DNA of 64,000 bases from assembly GCA_021776515.1 (NCBI GenBank), contig JAJFFS010000019.1, positions 1 through 64,000 of the forward strand, written 5' to 3'. The notes beneath the pieces were generated by a model. It did no database searches. It saw only the letters and a list, made by a program, of their open reading frames with translations, and was not told the DNA's origin. The stretch is from Robiginitomaculum sp. Lineage in GTDB: Bacteria > Pseudomonadota > Alphaproteobacteria > Caulobacterales > Maricaulaceae. A program made the translations under genes and the position numbers. Below, piece after piece: positions 26,674 to 36,658 of this stretch (positions are counted from its first letter, which is position 1; each line of letters begins with the position of its first letter).

Positions 26674-27861
26674 TCAGTGTGGTGTATCAGCGCGGTATTC
26701 AGGAAATGCCATAGCCAGTTTCTGGCTCCAGTCATAAAGCGCCGGCCAGTTCTCGCCGCCATTGCTCATCAGGCCAAGGCGGACAATCACCAGATCACGT
26801 GATGGCACCACCCAGATCACTTGCCCTTCATGGCCCTGCGCTGAAAACGCATCACGCGGCCCCAGGGCAGACCCATGCCCGGCCGGGCGAATATCATTGG
26901 CATCGGCCGCATTGATCCACCAGCCTGCCCCATAGACACTGGCATTGTCAGCCGGCGTTTTGGTACGCGAAAAATCCACCCAACCTTCTGGCAAAAGCCT
27001 CGTTTCACCCCACATACCGTCATGCAAAAAGAGATAACCAAAGCGTGCAAAATCACGCGCCGAAGCCCACACTAATGACCCGCCCATAAACGTACCTGCC
27101 GGATCAAATTCTATGCGTGCATCCATACCAAGCGGGGCAAATAGGCTGTCCTCTACATAACTTGCCATAGCTTCGGAGGCGGGGAGTTCCGCACCGACAT
27201 TTTGCGCCACAAAACCTTGCACAGCTCGGGCAATCAGGTGAAATCCGGCAGTGGAATAGTTCCAGTGGGTGCCGGGTTCATGGGCCAATGGCAACGCTCC
27301 GGCATAGGTGATGGCATCATAACGCCCCTTGCCAAACATCATCTGTACCACATCATTTTTGGCCAGATCAGGCTCGCCAATTTCATGATATTCCAGCCCG
27401 TCAGTCATGTTCAGCCATTGCCGCCAGCTAATCGCTGAACGCGGATCATCGGCCGCCCACGGCCCGGGCATTGCTGCATCTATATCACTGATCAACCCTT
27501 GCGCCAGCGCCCGCCCGACCAATGCCGAGGTCAATGATTTAGCCATAGACCAGCTAAGCTGTCTGGTATCCGGGCCAAAGCCGGTTCGATAACGTTCCAG
27601 AACCAATTTACCCTTGTGGATAATCACTATGGCGCGGGTTTCGCCCATTACATCATCAAGCTCGCGTTCCATAATATCATCTACCAATGCGGAAACCTCT
27701 CCGGTGGCTGATGTGGGTAAGTTGCCATTGTCCCAGTTCGCATCAGGCCAGCTTTGCCCGTCCGGTTGTGCAGATAGCGGATACAAGCCCTGCGCCATTA
27801 CCGGTGAAACCTGCACCAAAATAACCGCGCATAAACCCAGCAACACTCTCTTGATCGTCAT
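26674..27861 (-). CDS. Secreted serine hydrolase, beta-lactamase class C fold
   Basis: This encodes 395 residues. A signal peptide (about residues 1-23, ending PVMA-Q) exports it to the periplasm. The catalytic S-x-x-K is SMAKS near residue 106, the Y-x-[SN] motif is NYSTAGFHL, and the C-terminal GHEGQVIWV replaces the KTG triad, as in esterase or DD-peptidase-like family members. Possible activities are esterase, peptidase or aminohydrolase; true beta-lactamase activity is unlikely. GGGAGAA precedes the ATG. Confidence 0.88.
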   Translation of the reverse strand: MTIKRVLLGLCAVILVQVSPVMAQGLYPLSAQPDGQSWPDANWDNGNLPTSATGEVSALVDDIMERELDDVMGETRAIVIIHKGKLVLERYRTGFGPDTRQLSWSMAKSLTSALVGRALAQGLISDIDAAMPGPWAADDPRSAISWRQWLNMTDGLEYHEIGEPDLAKNDVVQMMFGKGRYDAITYAGALPLAHEPGTHWNYSTAGFHLIARAVQGFVAQNVGAELPASEAMASYVEDSLFAPLGMDARIEFDPAGTFMGGSLVWASARDFARFGYLFLHDGMWGETRLLPEGWVDFSRTKTPADNASVYGAGWWINAADANDIRPAGHGSALGPRDAFSAQGHEGQVIWVVPSRDLVIVRLGLMSNGGENWPALYDWSQKLAMAFPEYRADTPH

Positions 27862-27900
27862 GGCGTTCTCCCGTTAAGCTGCCCATCTTAGGGGAGCCTT

Positions 27901-28212
27901 ATGAAAAACGTCAAAGTCTTATTGGGAATTGTTGTGATTATTGGCATATTGGCCGGTGCCGTATGGCAGTTTTATCTGAAAAACCAGATGGAATATGCCC
28001 GCATTGCCACCGCCTATGGGGCCAAGCAGGTATGTTCCTGTCGCTTTATTGGTGAGCGCGAAATGCAAAGCTGCCGACAGGATTTCACCGACAACATCAG
28101 CGCCCTGACCATCACCCAGCATGATGAGACCATCACCGCCACAGCGCCCCTTGGCCTCGCAAAAGGCAGCGCCCGCTATACGCCAGAACTAGGGTGTTCG
28201 CTGGTAAAATGA
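27901..28212 (+). CDS. Hypothetical membrane-anchored protein
   Basis: This encodes 103 residues with AGGGGAGCC before the ATG. One N-terminal hydrophobic segment (about residues 5-26) is followed by a periplasmic part with four cysteines (in QVCSCRF, QSCRQ and LGCSL), suggesting disulfides. No family is recognised. It lies 40 bases from the divergent serine hydrolase gene and 21 bases upstream of the amino-acid permease, so it may be cotranscribed with the permease. Confidence 0.7.
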   Translation: MKNVKVLLGIVVIIGILAGAVWQFYLKNQMEYARIATAYGAKQVCSCRFIGEREMQSCRQDFTDNISALTITQHDETITATAPLGLAKGSARYTPELGCSLVK

Positions 28213-28233
28213 TAAAAAACACCCGGAGTAAAC

Positions 28234-29544
28234 ATGCACAAGTTTAAGTTCTGGACCGCCACCGCTGTGGTGATTGCCAACATGATCGGCACAGGTGTTT
28301 TCACCAGTCTCGGGTACCAGCTGGCCGACATTCGCGCTCCTTTTGTGTTGCTAATGCTCTGGGTGGTTGGCGGGCTGGCGGCCCTTTGTGGCGCCATGAG
28401 CTATGCCGAACTGGGCGCCGCCCTGCCCCGTTCTGGCGGCGAGTATAATTTTTTAGGTAAAATCTATCACCCGGCGGCGGGATTTGTTTCAGGCTGGATG
28501 TCCGCGCTTATTGGGTTTGCTGCGCCCACGGCATTGGCGGCCATCACCTTTGGCACCTATTTTGTCTCTGTTCTGCCCGAGGCCAGCGCCGGGCCCTGGG
28601 TGGTTAAGGTACTAGCCATAACATTGGTGATTATTATGACGCTGGTCCATGCCAGCACACACCGCAATTCAGGCCGCACGCAAGTGGCCTTTACCGCGCT
28701 GAAAATCATACTTATTTGCATTTTTTGCGCCGCAGCCCTGATACTGGTTCCCGAGCCACAAGACATCAGCATAATACCGGTCAAGGGTAATACCGGCCTG
28801 ATGTTTTCGGGCGCTTTTGCCGTCTCGCTGATCTATGTCAGCTACGCCTATACCGGCTGGAATGCCGCGACCTACCTTAGCGGCGAAGTTGAAAACCCTC
28901 AGCGCATTTTACCCCGTGTTTTATTTGTTGGCACGGCACTGGTGATGCTGCTCTATGTGGCCCTGAACTATATGTTCCTGCGTGTTGCCCCTATGGATGC
29001 CATGGTCGGTAAGCTGGAAATTGGCTACATCGCCGCCGAATATGCCCTTGGCACCACCGGTGCGCGCTTTATTGGCGTTGTGCTGGCGTTATTGCTGGTT
29101 TCCACGGTTAGCGCCATGATCATTGCCGGACCGCGTGTGTTACAGGTTTTAGGTGAGGATTTTACGATTTTTCGCCCCTTGGCCAAAACCAACAAAGATG
29201 GCATTCCGGTTTCTGCCATCTGGTTTCAATCATTGCTAACCCTGGTTTTCATTGTCACGTCCAGCTTTGAAAGCATATTAGTATTTTCTGGTATGCTATT
29301 GGCATTAAACAGTTTTGCCGCCGTTCTTGGTGTGTTTATTTTGCGTTGGCGACAGCCTGACTTACCCCGGCCATATCGGGTTCTGCTCTACCCTGTAACG
29401 CCGCTTATCTTTCTGGCCTTAACCGGATTTACGCTTCTTTATGTGGGCATCAGCCGCCCGGTGGAGGCGCTGTTTGCCTTGGGGGTTATTGTTTCAGGGT
29501 TAGCGGTTTATCTATTTGCACGTTTTCAGAACAACAAAAATTAA
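28234..29544 (+). CDS. APC-superfamily amino acid permease
   Basis: This encodes 436 residues with about 12 hydrophobic segments. Helix 1 has the broken-helix motif ANMIGTGVFTSLG typical of APC transporters (the G-[TS]-G substrate-binding loop), and helix 6 contains the YVSYAYTGWNAATYLSGEV stretch seen in LAT/YfnA-type members. It probably imports an amino acid by proton symport or exchange; the specificity is not predictable. CCCGGAG before the ATG is a good ribosome-binding site. Confidence 0.9.
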   Translation: MHKFKFWTATAVVIANMIGTGVFTSLGYQLADIRAPFVLLMLWVVGGLAALCGAMSYAELGAALPRSGGEYNFLGKIYHPAAGFVSGWMSALIGFAAPTALAAITFGTYFVSVLPEASAGPWVVKVLAITLVIIMTLVHASTHRNSGRTQVAFTALKIILICIFCAAALILVPEPQDISIIPVKGNTGLMFSGAFAVSLIYVSYAYTGWNAATYLSGEVENPQRILPRVLFVGTALVMLLYVALNYMFLRVAPMDAMVGKLEIGYIAAEYALGTTGARFIGVVLALLLVSTVSAMIIAGPRVLQVLGEDFTIFRPLAKTNKDGIPVSAIWFQSLLTLVFIVTSSFESILVFSGMLLALNSFAAVLGVFILRWRQPDLPRPYRVLLYPVTPLIFLALTGFTLLYVGISRPVEALFALGVIVSGLAVYLFARFQNNKN

Positions 29545-29585
29545 GGTGCTTGCCTGAAACCTAGAGCAAAGGCTAAACTGCCCCC

Positions 29586-30884
29586 ATGAAACCACCTCTT
29601 TATAAACGCACCTTAACAGCCGATCTGGATCGCTGGATTGAAGATGGCCTGGTGCCGGCAAAAAACCGTAACACCATATTGGCCAGTATCGGGGCGGATA
29701 AGGGCAATTTGTCTGCCGTTGGTATTTTGGCCATGCTGGGCGCCATTTTCATGGCATTGGCTGCACTGACCTTCATTGGTGCCAATTGGGGCGGCATATC
29801 CAAGATTGTACGCTTTGGGCTAGTGCTTGCTTTAATGTGGACAGCTCTTGGCGTGACGCTTTATGCGTTAAAGAGGAAAACGATGGCATTCGCCCATGCT
29901 TTTGCCTTGGTCGCGGCGGCATTATTTGGTGCTGGCATTATGCTGGTAGCACAAATTTTTAATATCTCTGCACACTACCCCAATGGCATTTTTATCTGGG
30001 CATTGGGGGCGCTGGCCGTGGCCATTGCTATGCCTTCACGCCCGGTTTTATTATTATCCGCCGGTTTAACAGCCTTGTGGATGCAGGTGTCACATATTGG
30101 CCCACTTGGCGGCCTGAACCCGCTCATCTGGCTGCTGGTACCCCTACTTGTCACCCTGTGGGCGGCGGCGAGGCGTATGCGTGCCAAGGACAGCGTCCAT
30201 ATTGTCGTACTTACCGGCATAGTCTGGGCGATCCACATACTTGCCCTGGCACAACGACATGAAATTTTGCATGATTTCGAGGCTACAACACTGTTTGCGA
30301 CCTTGATGCTCGGCGTATTGTTGTGGGCGGGCATAGGACGCGCACATACTGTATTTGGTGCTGGAGCTGGCCAGCTTTGGGGCGGAAGCGGTCTATTAAT
30401 TTCAGCCTTCATCGTGCAATTCAATTTTGATCACACCACCAATATTGTGGCCGCATCCACCGCCTGGCTGATTGGCAGCGCCATTTTGCTGATCCTGATA
30501 TTTGTCGCTCTTTTGATTTCCCGTCGTGCCGGGCGTTATCGCACTGTCGAGACCATTATCCCCGCGATTGGCGCTATAATGCTGTTTGGGGTCGCCCCCC
30601 TTCACGGATATTTAGATATGTTTGGCATACAGGTTCTTTATGGAACCATGTTTTTTGCCGGCGCTGTTCTGGCATTACTCAAAGGCGCGCAAAACAACCA
30701 GAAACGTCTCTTATGGCTTGGCGGCATCGCCTTTGCCACCGAAGCACTTTACGCCTATTTTGAAACCTTCAAAGACCTGCTTAGTACCTCGTTGTTTTTC
30801 CTTATCGGTGGTTTATTGTTGCTCTTCATGGCGCTCATTGCCATGCGCTTTGGCAAACGACTTGGCAAAGGGGAAGCGTCATGA
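29586..30884 (+). CDS. DUF2157 multi-spanning membrane protein
   Basis: This encodes 432 residues. The first 40 are soluble (RWIEDGLVPAKNRNTILASIG), as usual for the DUF2157 domain. Then come about 12-14 hydrophobic helices starting with a signature region AALTFIGANWGGISKIVRFG. Function is unknown. It overlaps the next gene by 4 bases; DUF2157 and GDYXXLXY proteins are a recurring pair. In many bacteria a DUF4401 protein sits between or beside them, and none is seen here. Confidence 0.85.
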   Translation: MKPPLYKRTLTADLDRWIEDGLVPAKNRNTILASIGADKGNLSAVGILAMLGAIFMALAALTFIGANWGGISKIVRFGLVLALMWTALGVTLYALKRKTMAFAHAFALVAAALFGAGIMLVAQIFNISAHYPNGIFIWALGALAVAIAMPSRPVLLLSAGLTALWMQVSHIGPLGGLNPLIWLLVPLLVTLWAAARRMRAKDSVHIVVLTGIVWAIHILALAQRHEILHDFEATTLFATLMLGVLLWAGIGRAHTVFGAGAGQLWGGSGLLISAFIVQFNFDHTTNIVAASTAWLIGSAILLILIFVALLISRRAGRYRTVETIIPAIGAIMLFGVAPLHGYLDMFGIQVLYGTMFFAGAVLALLKGAQNNQKRLLWLGGIAFATEALYAYFETFKDLLSTSLFFLIGGLLLLFMALIAMRFGKRLGKGEAS

Positions 30885-31453
30885 ATATATCCCCGGCCCA
30901 TCGCCTGCTTGTAGTATTCGCTATTATGAGCGGCTTTTTATTATATATGGCCATGGATCATGAACATCGCCGCAGTACGGGCACTGAGGTGGTACTGGAC
31001 ATGGAGCCGGTGGACCCGCGCTCGCTCTTTCGCGGGCATTATGTGAACGTGCAAACGCCTTTACATCAGTTAGAACCCGATAGCCTGCAAGGTGATGATG
31101 GTTTTACCAGGGGGCAAACTATTTATGTCTCCCTTTCTCAGCAAGAGGGGGGGGCATGGATACCAACCAAAATTACACACAGGCCTGACACAGACGCCAT
31201 TTTCATCAAAGGCATTGTGCAAAATGAATACATTCGTACTAACTTTGATAACGACCCCAGCACCGATACCATTCAAATTGAAGTGCAATACAATATCGAG
31301 AGCTATTTTGCCGACGAAGCATCAGCCAAACACCTTGAAACACAGGTAAGCGACCATAAAATGCGCCTGATCATCTCGGTTGGTAAAGATGGCCGCGCCA
31401 TTATCAAAGGCATCGAGATTGACGGCGAACGCCAGCTTGATACGTTGAGGTAG
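30881..31453 (+). CDS. GDYXXLXY-family periplasmic protein, variant motif
   Basis: This encodes 190 residues with an N-terminal membrane helix (about residues 8-26) and a periplasmic domain. The stretch DMEPVDPRSLFRGHYVNVQ is the family hallmark, in which the usual RGDY-x-x-L-x-Y reads RGHY-V-N-V-Q, so the Asp, Leu and final Tyr are replaced. The protein probably works with the overlapping DUF2157 membrane protein. Function is unknown. The gene is convergent with ppk2 with only 8 bases between the stops. Confidence 0.78.
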   Translation: MNISPAHRLLVVFAIMSGFLLYMAMDHEHRRSTGTEVVLDMEPVDPRSLFRGHYVNVQTPLHQLEPDSLQGDDGFTRGQTIYVSLSQQEGGAWIPTKITHRPDTDAIFIKGIVQNEYIRTNFDNDPSTDTIQIEVQYNIESYFADEASAKHLETQVSDHKMRLIISVGKDGRAIIKGIEIDGERQLDTLR

Positions 31454-31461
31454 CTCAAGCC

Positions 31462-32418
31462 TTATTTGCGGCGCAAATGCGGGTGCAAACTGGCCCCCAA
31501 AATGTGTTCAGAACGACCAATAACATGATGCGTCCCCCCCACGATCAAAGGGTCTGACCCCCGTATTAATTGTCCGTTCTTGTTGGGATATGGCAGGCTG
31601 GCCAGTATGTGTTGCATACATTCCAGACGCGCCCGTTTTTTGTCATTTGACTTGACGATGGTCCAGGGAGCATCAGCGGTATCCGTATAGAAGAACATCG
31701 CCTCCTTGGCTTCGGTATAATCGGCCCATTTATCGAAACTGGCCCGGTCAACCGGCGATAGCTTCCACTGTTTTAAGGGATCATGCTCACGGGATTTGAA
31801 CCGACGGGCCTGTTCTTCCTGCGTCACCGAAAACCAGAACTTGAAGATACGAATACCCGAACGCACCAGCATGCGCTCCAGTTCAGGAACCTGACGCATA
31901 AACTCCAGATACTCTGCCGGCTCGCAAAAATTCATCACCCGCTCAACGCCGGCACGGTTATACCAGGATCGGTCAAACAGAACGATTTCACCACCCGTAG
32001 GCAAATGCTGGACATAACGCTGAAAGAACCATTGATTGCGTTCACGCTCAGACGGCTTTGAAAGCGCCACCACCCGGGCCGAACGGGGATTTAAATGCTC
32101 GGTAATGCGCTTGATGGTGCCGCCCTTGCCCGCCGCATCACGGCCCTCAAAAATCATGATGATTTTTTCGCCGCTCTCCTCGACCCAGCGCTGCATTTTC
32201 AGTAGCTCAACCTGTAAATCAGCTTTGTGCTTTTCATAGGCCTTACGCTTGATTTTAGTCTTGTACGGATAGACGCCGTTTTCAAAGGCTTCTCGAATGG
32301 CATCAAGGTCGTGACGCATTTCAGCCAGATCATGCAGCGCCTCACCAGTTTTACCGGTAGCCTGGTCCTCTGCGAGGTCATTCGTGGGAGCGGGGGTGTT
32401 TGTAGACTTGTTGGTCAT
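31462..32418 (-). CDS. ppk2: Polyphosphate kinase 2
   Basis: This encodes 318 residues. Walker A is FEGRDAAGKGG (near residue 91), Walker B is LFDRSWYNRAGVERVM, and the lid-region arginines are in RRFKSREHDPLKQWK. PPK2 enzymes phosphorylate nucleoside mono- or diphosphates using polyphosphate, so the gene links polyphosphate reserves to GTP/ATP supply. Start 32418 (MTNKSTN) has AAGGCAGG just before it; an ATG 30 bases upstream is less likely. The N-terminal 60 residues are polar and probably disordered. Confidence 0.92.
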   Translation of the reverse strand: MTNKSTNTPAPTNDLAEDQATGKTGEALHDLAEMRHDLDAIREAFENGVYPYKTKIKRKAYEKHKADLQVELLKMQRWVEESGEKIIMIFEGRDAAGKGGTIKRITEHLNPRSARVVALSKPSERERNQWFFQRYVQHLPTGGEIVLFDRSWYNRAGVERVMNFCEPAEYLEFMRQVPELERMLVRSGIRIFKFWFSVTQEEQARRFKSREHDPLKQWKLSPVDRASFDKWADYTEAKEAMFFYTDTADAPWTIVKSNDKKRARLECMQHILASLPYPNKNGQLIRGSDPLIVGGTHHVIGRSEHILGASLHPHLRRK

Positions 32419-32513
32419 AACCTGCCTTTTGCGTGCATTGAGCCGCAATTATGCACGTAAAGCGTTAAAATATGAAACCGGGATTGGGTAACGGGACGAT
32501 ATGCCGCGTTTAC

Positions 32514-33485
32514 TTAAACAAACGGGTCTTCGCCCGCCTCATGCTCATCAAGCCCTAGCGCAGCAAAACTGGCGCTCATATGCGGTGGCAAGGGTGCTTC
32601 TGCACTAAGCGTACCGCCGTCCGGGTGCGGCAGGCTGATCGAGCGGGCATGCAGGTGTAGTTGATCCTCTAGCCCACCAACCTCAGGTCTGTCGCAGACG
32701 TATTTATGATCGCCCGCAATGGCATGGCCCATGCCCGCCATATGAAAACGCAATTGGTGAGTACGACCTGTTTCAGGGCGCAGCGCCACCCATGAAGCGC
32801 GCTGCCCCGCCCGCGCCAGAACTGCATAGCCGGTGCGGGCATAGCTGGCATCCGGGTCACCATGACGGGCAGAGATCATCACTTCGCGGCCCTGCTCCCC
32901 GAAACCCTTTTTCATATACCCGGCAATCAATCCTTTTTCCGGGCGTGGCACACCCAGGACCAGCGCCCAATAGGTCTTTTGCGCCTTGCGAGACTGAAAT
33001 GCCTTGGCCAGCGCCGCCGTTGCCGCCACATCGCGGCCCAAAAGCAATACACCAGAGGTATCCCGGTCCAGCCGGTGCACCAGCCTTGGCCGTTCGCCCT
33101 TTTTGGCCAGCGCATCCAGCATGCCGTCGATATGGCGGTGGGTTTTTGTACCCCCCTGAACCGCCAGCCCTGCGGGCTTGTTCAGGACAATAACCCGTGC
33201 GTCCTTGTAAATGACCATTGAGCGCAAAAATGCCGCATCTTCTGCGCTAACCCGGCCTGCGGGTTTTGGTGTATCTGCATCCGGCAAAGGCGGCACGCGC
33301 ACCTGCATACCTTTTTGCAGGCGAAAGGAAGATTTCGCGCGTTTGCCATCAACACGTACCTCGCCCTTGCGCAAATATTTCTCCAGCGCCCCATGGCTGA
33401 TATGAGGAAACTGGCGACGGAACCAGCGATCCAGTCGTTGGTCCTCCTCGCCAGCCTTGACGGCTATGGTCTGCACACCGCTCAT
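32514..33485 (-). CDS. RluA-family 23S rRNA pseudouridine synthase (RluC-like)
   Basis: This encodes 323 residues. An S4 RNA-binding domain (LDRWFRRQFPHISHGALEK) is followed by the catalytic domain with VHRLDRDTSGVLLLGR, whose second Asp is the catalytic aspartate. RPETGRTHQLRFHMAG is the third conserved motif. The S4 domain and motif set fit RluC/RluD-type enzymes that modify helices of 23S rRNA. The start is placed at 33485 because it overlaps the crcB stop as ATGA; the open frame upstream of that is antisense-like sequence inside crcB. Confidence 0.9.
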   Translation of the reverse strand: MSGVQTIAVKAGEEDQRLDRWFRRQFPHISHGALEKYLRKGEVRVDGKRAKSSFRLQKGMQVRVPPLPDADTPKPAGRVSAEDAAFLRSMVIYKDARVIVLNKPAGLAVQGGTKTHRHIDGMLDALAKKGERPRLVHRLDRDTSGVLLLGRDVAATAALAKAFQSRKAQKTYWALVLGVPRPEKGLIAGYMKKGFGEQGREVMISARHGDPDASYARTGYAVLARAGQRASWVALRPETGRTHQLRFHMAGMGHAIAGDHKYVCDRPEVGGLEDQLHLHARSISLPHPDGGTLSAEAPLPPHMSASFAALGLDEHEAGEDPFV

Positions 33486-33865
33486 AGCGCAAAAACCCGC
33501 CGCGCAATATAAAGACCTATGAATAAAGCGCCGATTGCAAAGACAACCGATATACCGACATAACCCAAAGCGGCGAGCCAAGCCTTGCGCTCAATCATCA
33601 AGGCCGCTTCCAGTGAAAACGCAGAAAATGTAGTAAAACCACCCAGCAGACCAACACCCAGAAACAAACGTATTTCCCGCCCGCCATCAACGCCAAAGGC
33701 CAGCCAGCCAGCCAGCAACCCCATGGCAAAGCCGCCAAGGGTATTGGCAATCAGCGTACCCCACGGAATACCCGGACCAAACGCATGCAAGGCAAAGCGG
33801 CTCAGCAAATGCCGGGCGCTGGCACCCAGCGCCCCACCAGCCGCCGTCAGAAGAAGTGTTTTCAT
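33482..33865 (-). CDS. crcB: Fluoride channel CrcB/Fluc
   Basis: This encodes 127 residues in four membrane helices. GGALGASARHLLSRF, then LIANTLGGFAMG, and the channel motif GGFTTFSAFSLE are conserved. It forms a dual-topology dimer that exports fluoride. The start at 33865 (MKTLLLTAAGG) matches the family N-terminus. No fluoride riboswitch was recognised upstream. The 4-base overlap with the pseudouridine synthase gene suggests translational coupling. Confidence 0.92.
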   Translation of the reverse strand: MKTLLLTAAGGALGASARHLLSRFALHAFGPGIPWGTLIANTLGGFAMGLLAGWLAFGVDGGREIRLFLGVGLLGGFTTFSAFSLEAALMIERKAWLAALGYVGISVVFAIGALFIGLYIARRVFAL

Positions 33866-34024
33866 ACCTGCGCTGATAGCGGTGTGCGCACCAACCGGCA
33901 AGACAGCAATGTCGGTTTTACCGTAATGCTATGCTTTTTCACCTGCCGGGATGACGTGCCTGCAATTGGCCCTTACATAATGTTGTTAAAACAATCACGA
34001 ACTGGTCAGGAAACACAAATCCCC

Positions 34025-36646
34025 ATGCGAACTGAAACACCACAGCCCATACGGCTGGCTGAATATACGCCCTATCCTTTTGTCATCGAGACCACCGATC
34101 TTGAGTTTGTGCTTGATCCCGAGGCAACGCGTGTGCGCTCGACCCTTAAAGGTACGCGCACAGATACAACCAAAGCGCCCATGGTGCTGAACGGTGAAAA
34201 CCTGGAATTGCTCAGCATTACCTTGAACGGCGAAAAGCTGGGCAATAATGCTTATGTGCTTGATGATGAAATACTAACGATCAATGATGTGCCTAATGAG
34301 TTTAAACTGACTGTCGAAACGCAGTTTTCGCCCAAGGGTAATCGCGCACTCAGTGGGCTTTATATGTCTGCCGGGCGCTATTGCACCCAGTGCGAGGCCG
34401 AGGGCTTTCGCCGCATCACTTACTATCCGGACCGGCCCGATGTGATGAGCCGTTTTACCACCCGCATCGAAGCAATGGTGGAGAATTTTCCCACGCTTTT
34501 ATCCAATGGCAATTTGACCGCATCGGGCAGTTTGCCAGATGGGCGGCACTTCGCCGCGTGGAGCGATCCTTTTCCCAAGCCCGCCTACCTTTTCGCGCTG
34601 GTGGCGGGCGGCTTTGATATGCTCGAAGACAGCTTCACCACCATGACAGATCGCGTCATCCCTTTGCGCATTTATGTGGACCCGGGCGATGCACCGCGTG
34701 CCGCCTATGCCATGGACGCACTAAAACGGTCGATGAAATGGGATGAGGAGGTTTTTGGCCGCGAATACGACCTTGATCTTTTCATGATCGTTGCCGTGCG
34801 CGATTTCAACTTCGGTGCCATGGAAAACAAAGGCCTGAACGTTTTCAATTCCTCGGTACTGCTGGCTGATGCCGATACGGCCACCGACCTGAACTTTGAA
34901 CGTATCGAATCCGTTGTTGCTCACGAGTATTTTCACAACTGGACGGGCAATCGCATTACCTGCCGCGACTGGTTCCAGCTTTGCCTGAAAGAAGGCCTGA
35001 CGGTGTTTCGCGATCAGGAGTTTTCCGCCGATATGCGCGGCGCCGACATTTCGCGGATCAAGGATGTTATAGCCTTACGCGCCCGCCAGTTTCCCGAAGA
35101 TGCCGGCCCGCTGGTCCATCCGGTGCGCCCGGACCATTATCTCAAAATAGATAATTTCTACACTGCCACCATCTACGAAAAAGGCGCAGAACTGATCCGT
35201 ATGCTCAAAACCCTGATTGGCGATGAAGCATTTGCCAAAGGCATGGATTATTATTTTGAAACACTGGACGGTACCGCCGCCACGATTGAACAATTCCTGC
35301 ACGCCTTTGAAACTGCCGCCGATGTGGACCTCACCGATTTTCAGAAATGGTATGGTCAGGCCGGTACACCCCGCCTGAGTGCCCATGAGGAGTGGGACGC
35401 CGAAAAAGGCACACTGACACTAACCCTCCATCAGAACACTGCCCCCACATCGGGCCAGAAGAACAAACACGCCCTGCCCATGCCTGTACGCATAGGCCTT
35501 GTGGGCGATGACGGGCCAGTGCCGATGACACTGGCGAGAGAAACTTCGGGCCCATTGGAACGGATCCTGATTTTAGAAAAACACGAACAAACATGGTGCT
35601 TTAGCGGACTTTCTTCACGTCCCCTAGTGTCATTGTTGCGTGGTTTTTCTGCGCCTGTTCATCTGGAACAACGCCGCGAACCACAAGAGCACGCCCGGCT
35701 GATGACCTCCGATCCTGATCTTTTTCGCCGTTGGGAAGAAGCACAGTCTTACGGGCTGCAAGTGCTTGTTGATCTGGTGAAAGACAAGGGTGCCCCAATT
35801 GATACAACCTATCTTGACGCGCTTGGTGCCCTTGCCAGTGATACCGGCATAGACCCGGCCTTTGCCGCCCTTGCCATTCTGCCGCCTTCTGAATCAGAGA
35901 TATTTCAACACCGCCAACCGGCAGACCCTGGTCTTATTCGGGGCGCGCGGGAAAAAGTTCTGATTGCTTTTGCCGAACAACACAAAGAAGTACTGCTCAG
36001 CGCCCTGGAACGCACACGCACAACGACTGCCTTTAGCCCGGATGCCAAGGGTGCAGGCCAGCGTGCCCTCAACGGTACTGCCCTTGGGGTGTTGGCCAGG
36101 TTGGGAGCAAAAGACGGGGGTCAATTGGCTAATGAAGCTTTTACCAGCGCCGATAATATGACCGACAGCCTCGCAGCGCTCATTGCGCTGGACCGTTCCG
36201 GTTCAACAATGTTTGAAAATGCACTTGATACATTTTACAATCAATGGAAAGGCAACCCGCTGGTGCTGGATAAATGGTTTGCGGTACAAGCCGGGTCTAT
36301 TCGCCCGGATGCGTTAAAACGAGCTGAACGCCTTCTGAAACATCCTGCCTACACCCATGACAACCCCAACCGGGTGCGCAGCCTGATCGGCGTATTCAGC
36401 CAGGGCAATCAAGGCGCATTCCATGCCCCGGACGGGTGCGGCTATGCCCTGCTTGCTAATGAAATCAAGGCCATTGACCCGCTGAACCCGGCACTGGCCG
36501 CACGACTGTTGGGGGCATTTGAATGCTGGCAACAACTGGAACCGGTTCGCTCAAGCCTCATGAAAGCCACCATAGAGGACATATTGCAAACCCCTGACCT
36601 CTCCCCCAACTCCTATGAGATCGCCAGCCGTCAACTGGGCAAATAG
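34025..36646 (+). CDS. pepN: Aminopeptidase N
   Basis: This encodes an 873-residue zinc metallopeptidase (M1 family) of cytoplasmic peptide turnover. The exopeptidase motif GAMEN is near residue 264. The zinc site HEYFHNWTGNR (HExxH, near residue 299) is followed by EGLTVFRDQEF, whose Glu is the third zinc ligand. Length matches E. coli PepN (870). The start at 34025 (MRTETPQP) is preferred; the 80 in-frame codons upstream overlap the antisense of crcB and its promoter region. It is divergent from crcB. Confidence 0.95.
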   Translation: MRTETPQPIRLAEYTPYPFVIETTDLEFVLDPEATRVRSTLKGTRTDTTKAPMVLNGENLELLSITLNGEKLGNNAYVLDDEILTINDVPNEFKLTVETQFSPKGNRALSGLYMSAGRYCTQCEAEGFRRITYYPDRPDVMSRFTTRIEAMVENFPTLLSNGNLTASGSLPDGRHFAAWSDPFPKPAYLFALVAGGFDMLEDSFTTMTDRVIPLRIYVDPGDAPRAAYAMDALKRSMKWDEEVFGREYDLDLFMIVAVRDFNFGAMENKGLNVFNSSVLLADADTATDLNFERIESVVAHEYFHNWTGNRITCRDWFQLCLKEGLTVFRDQEFSADMRGADISRIKDVIALRARQFPEDAGPLVHPVRPDHYLKIDNFYTATIYEKGAELIRMLKTLIGDEAFAKGMDYYFETLDGTAATIEQFLHAFETAADVDLTDFQKWYGQAGTPRLSAHEEWDAEKGTLTLTLHQNTAPTSGQKNKHALPMPVRIGLVGDDGPVPMTLARETSGPLERILILEKHEQTWCFSGLSSRPLVSLLRGFSAPVHLEQRREPQEHARLMTSDPDLFRRWEEAQSYGLQVLVDLVKDKGAPIDTTYLDALGALASDTGIDPAFAALAILPPSESEIFQHRQPADPGLIRGAREKVLIAFAEQHKEVLLSALERTRTTTAFSPDAKGAGQRALNGTALGVLARLGAKDGGQLANEAFTSADNMTDSLAALIALDRSGSTMFENALDTFYNQWKGNPLVLDKWFAVQAGSIRPDALKRAERLLKHPAYTHDNPNRVRSLIGVFSQGNQGAFHAPDGCGYALLANEIKAIDPLNPALAARLLGAFECWQQLEPVRSSLMKATIEDILQTPDLSPNSYEIASRQLGK

Positions 36647-36658
36647 AAGGAAATTCCC

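Noticed and set aside
33866-34024. Fluoride riboswitch upstream of crcB
   Set aside because: No fluoride-aptamer-like fold or conserved core was seen in the crcB-pepN gap.
33785-34024. 80-residue N-terminal extension of aminopeptidase N
   Set aside because: It overlaps crcB on the other strand, and the conserved PepN N-terminus begins at 34025.
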